This document shows positions 63,733-64,000 of a stretch of 64,000 nucleotides of DNA, one piece after another. The notes under the pieces are model-generated. The model saw only the letters and a list, made by a program, of their open reading frames with translations. It was not told the DNA's origin and did not search any database. A program made the translations under genes and the position numbers. The first letter of the stretch is position 1. Each line of letters opens with the position of its first letter. This DNA comes from Sitta carolinensis (Eukaryota; Chordata; Aves; Passeriformes; Sittidae): NCBI GenBank assembly GCA_032173965.1, contig CM063287.1, positions 7,321,859 through 7,385,858 of the forward strand, in the 5' to 3' direction.

Positions 63733-63750
63733 TTATTTATTTATTTATTT
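63733..63750. repeat. (TTTA)n microsatellite
   Basis: Four perfect TTAT/TTTA units in an AT-rich context. Confidence 0.9.
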
Positions 63751-64000
63751 CTAACTTAATTTGGATTTGGAGTGGAAAGTATGTGTAATCATGTGGAAAG
63801 TAAATTAAGACAGCTCACTCGTGGTTATTAAAGAAACACCTAATTTTTCTGAAAGAGGTGTCTGTTAAGAGATGATAAGATACAGCAGATTTCCAAGCTG
63901 AACTCCACTCCAGAACTTTTTGTAGGGGAGTCAGGGTCCCTCCAGCCCCAGTGGTAGGTCTGGGGCCAGAAGTTGATCCTGACTCTGTGTTGGCAAGGTG

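Larger units (their letters stand above)
45351..64000. other. Non-coding block
   Basis: No supported gene. Several open frames of 110-156 codons occur, but they have no domain and often overlap on the opposite strand, and the longest passes through a poly(T) tract. Simple repeats and one small tandem duplication are listed separately. A locally GC-richer patch lies at 53.16-53.46 kb. Confidence 0.6.

Noticed and set aside
1..64000. CRISPR arrays, bacterial operons, phage or plasmid features
   Set aside because: No spaced direct repeats, no gene-dense coding and no bacterial signals. The sequence is vertebrate-type nuclear DNA.

Overview
This is vertebrate-type nuclear DNA that is almost entirely non-coding. 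It has no operons, no ribosome binding sites, and no open frame longer than chance allows. It is AT-rich (roughly 40% GC by eye), strongly CpG-depleted, fairly poor in interspersed repeats, and dotted with long A/T homopolymers. Two compact solo LTRs of endogenous-retrovirus type fit a bird, possibly a passerine. That assignment is inference; no avian CR1 3' end was seen to confirm it.

Layout: 1-18.9 kb is non-coding with simple repeats. The best coding signal is a single 77-bp exon candidate on the minus strand at 18,916-18,992. It has strong splice sites at both ends and only one open frame. If it is real, much of the window is intron of a minus-strand gene, or the exon is an isolated one between long introns. 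19-29.8 kb is non-coding. From about 29.8 to 32.2 kb, several stretches keep CpG at close to the expected frequency although the DNA is AT-rich or of average composition, and they carry palindromes and TCF/SOX-like words. These are the best candidates for conserved regulatory elements.

37.3-41.1 kb holds two solo LTRs, both oriented to the minus strand. One is 521 bp with a 5-bp target duplication (CAGGG). The other is 305 bp with a 6-bp duplication (GTGAAG). They therefore come from two different retroviral integrase classes. At 44.8-45.35 kb lies a decayed fragment of a non-LTR retrotransposon reverse transcriptase on the plus strand. It is frameshifted and has lost a catalytic aspartate. 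45.4-64 kb is again non-coding, with simple repeats and a small tandem duplication at 56.1 kb.

I found no new multi-gene system. The items most worth a second look are the unidentified exon, the 30 kb CpG-retaining block, and the reverse transcriptase fossil, whose motifs do not look like CR1.
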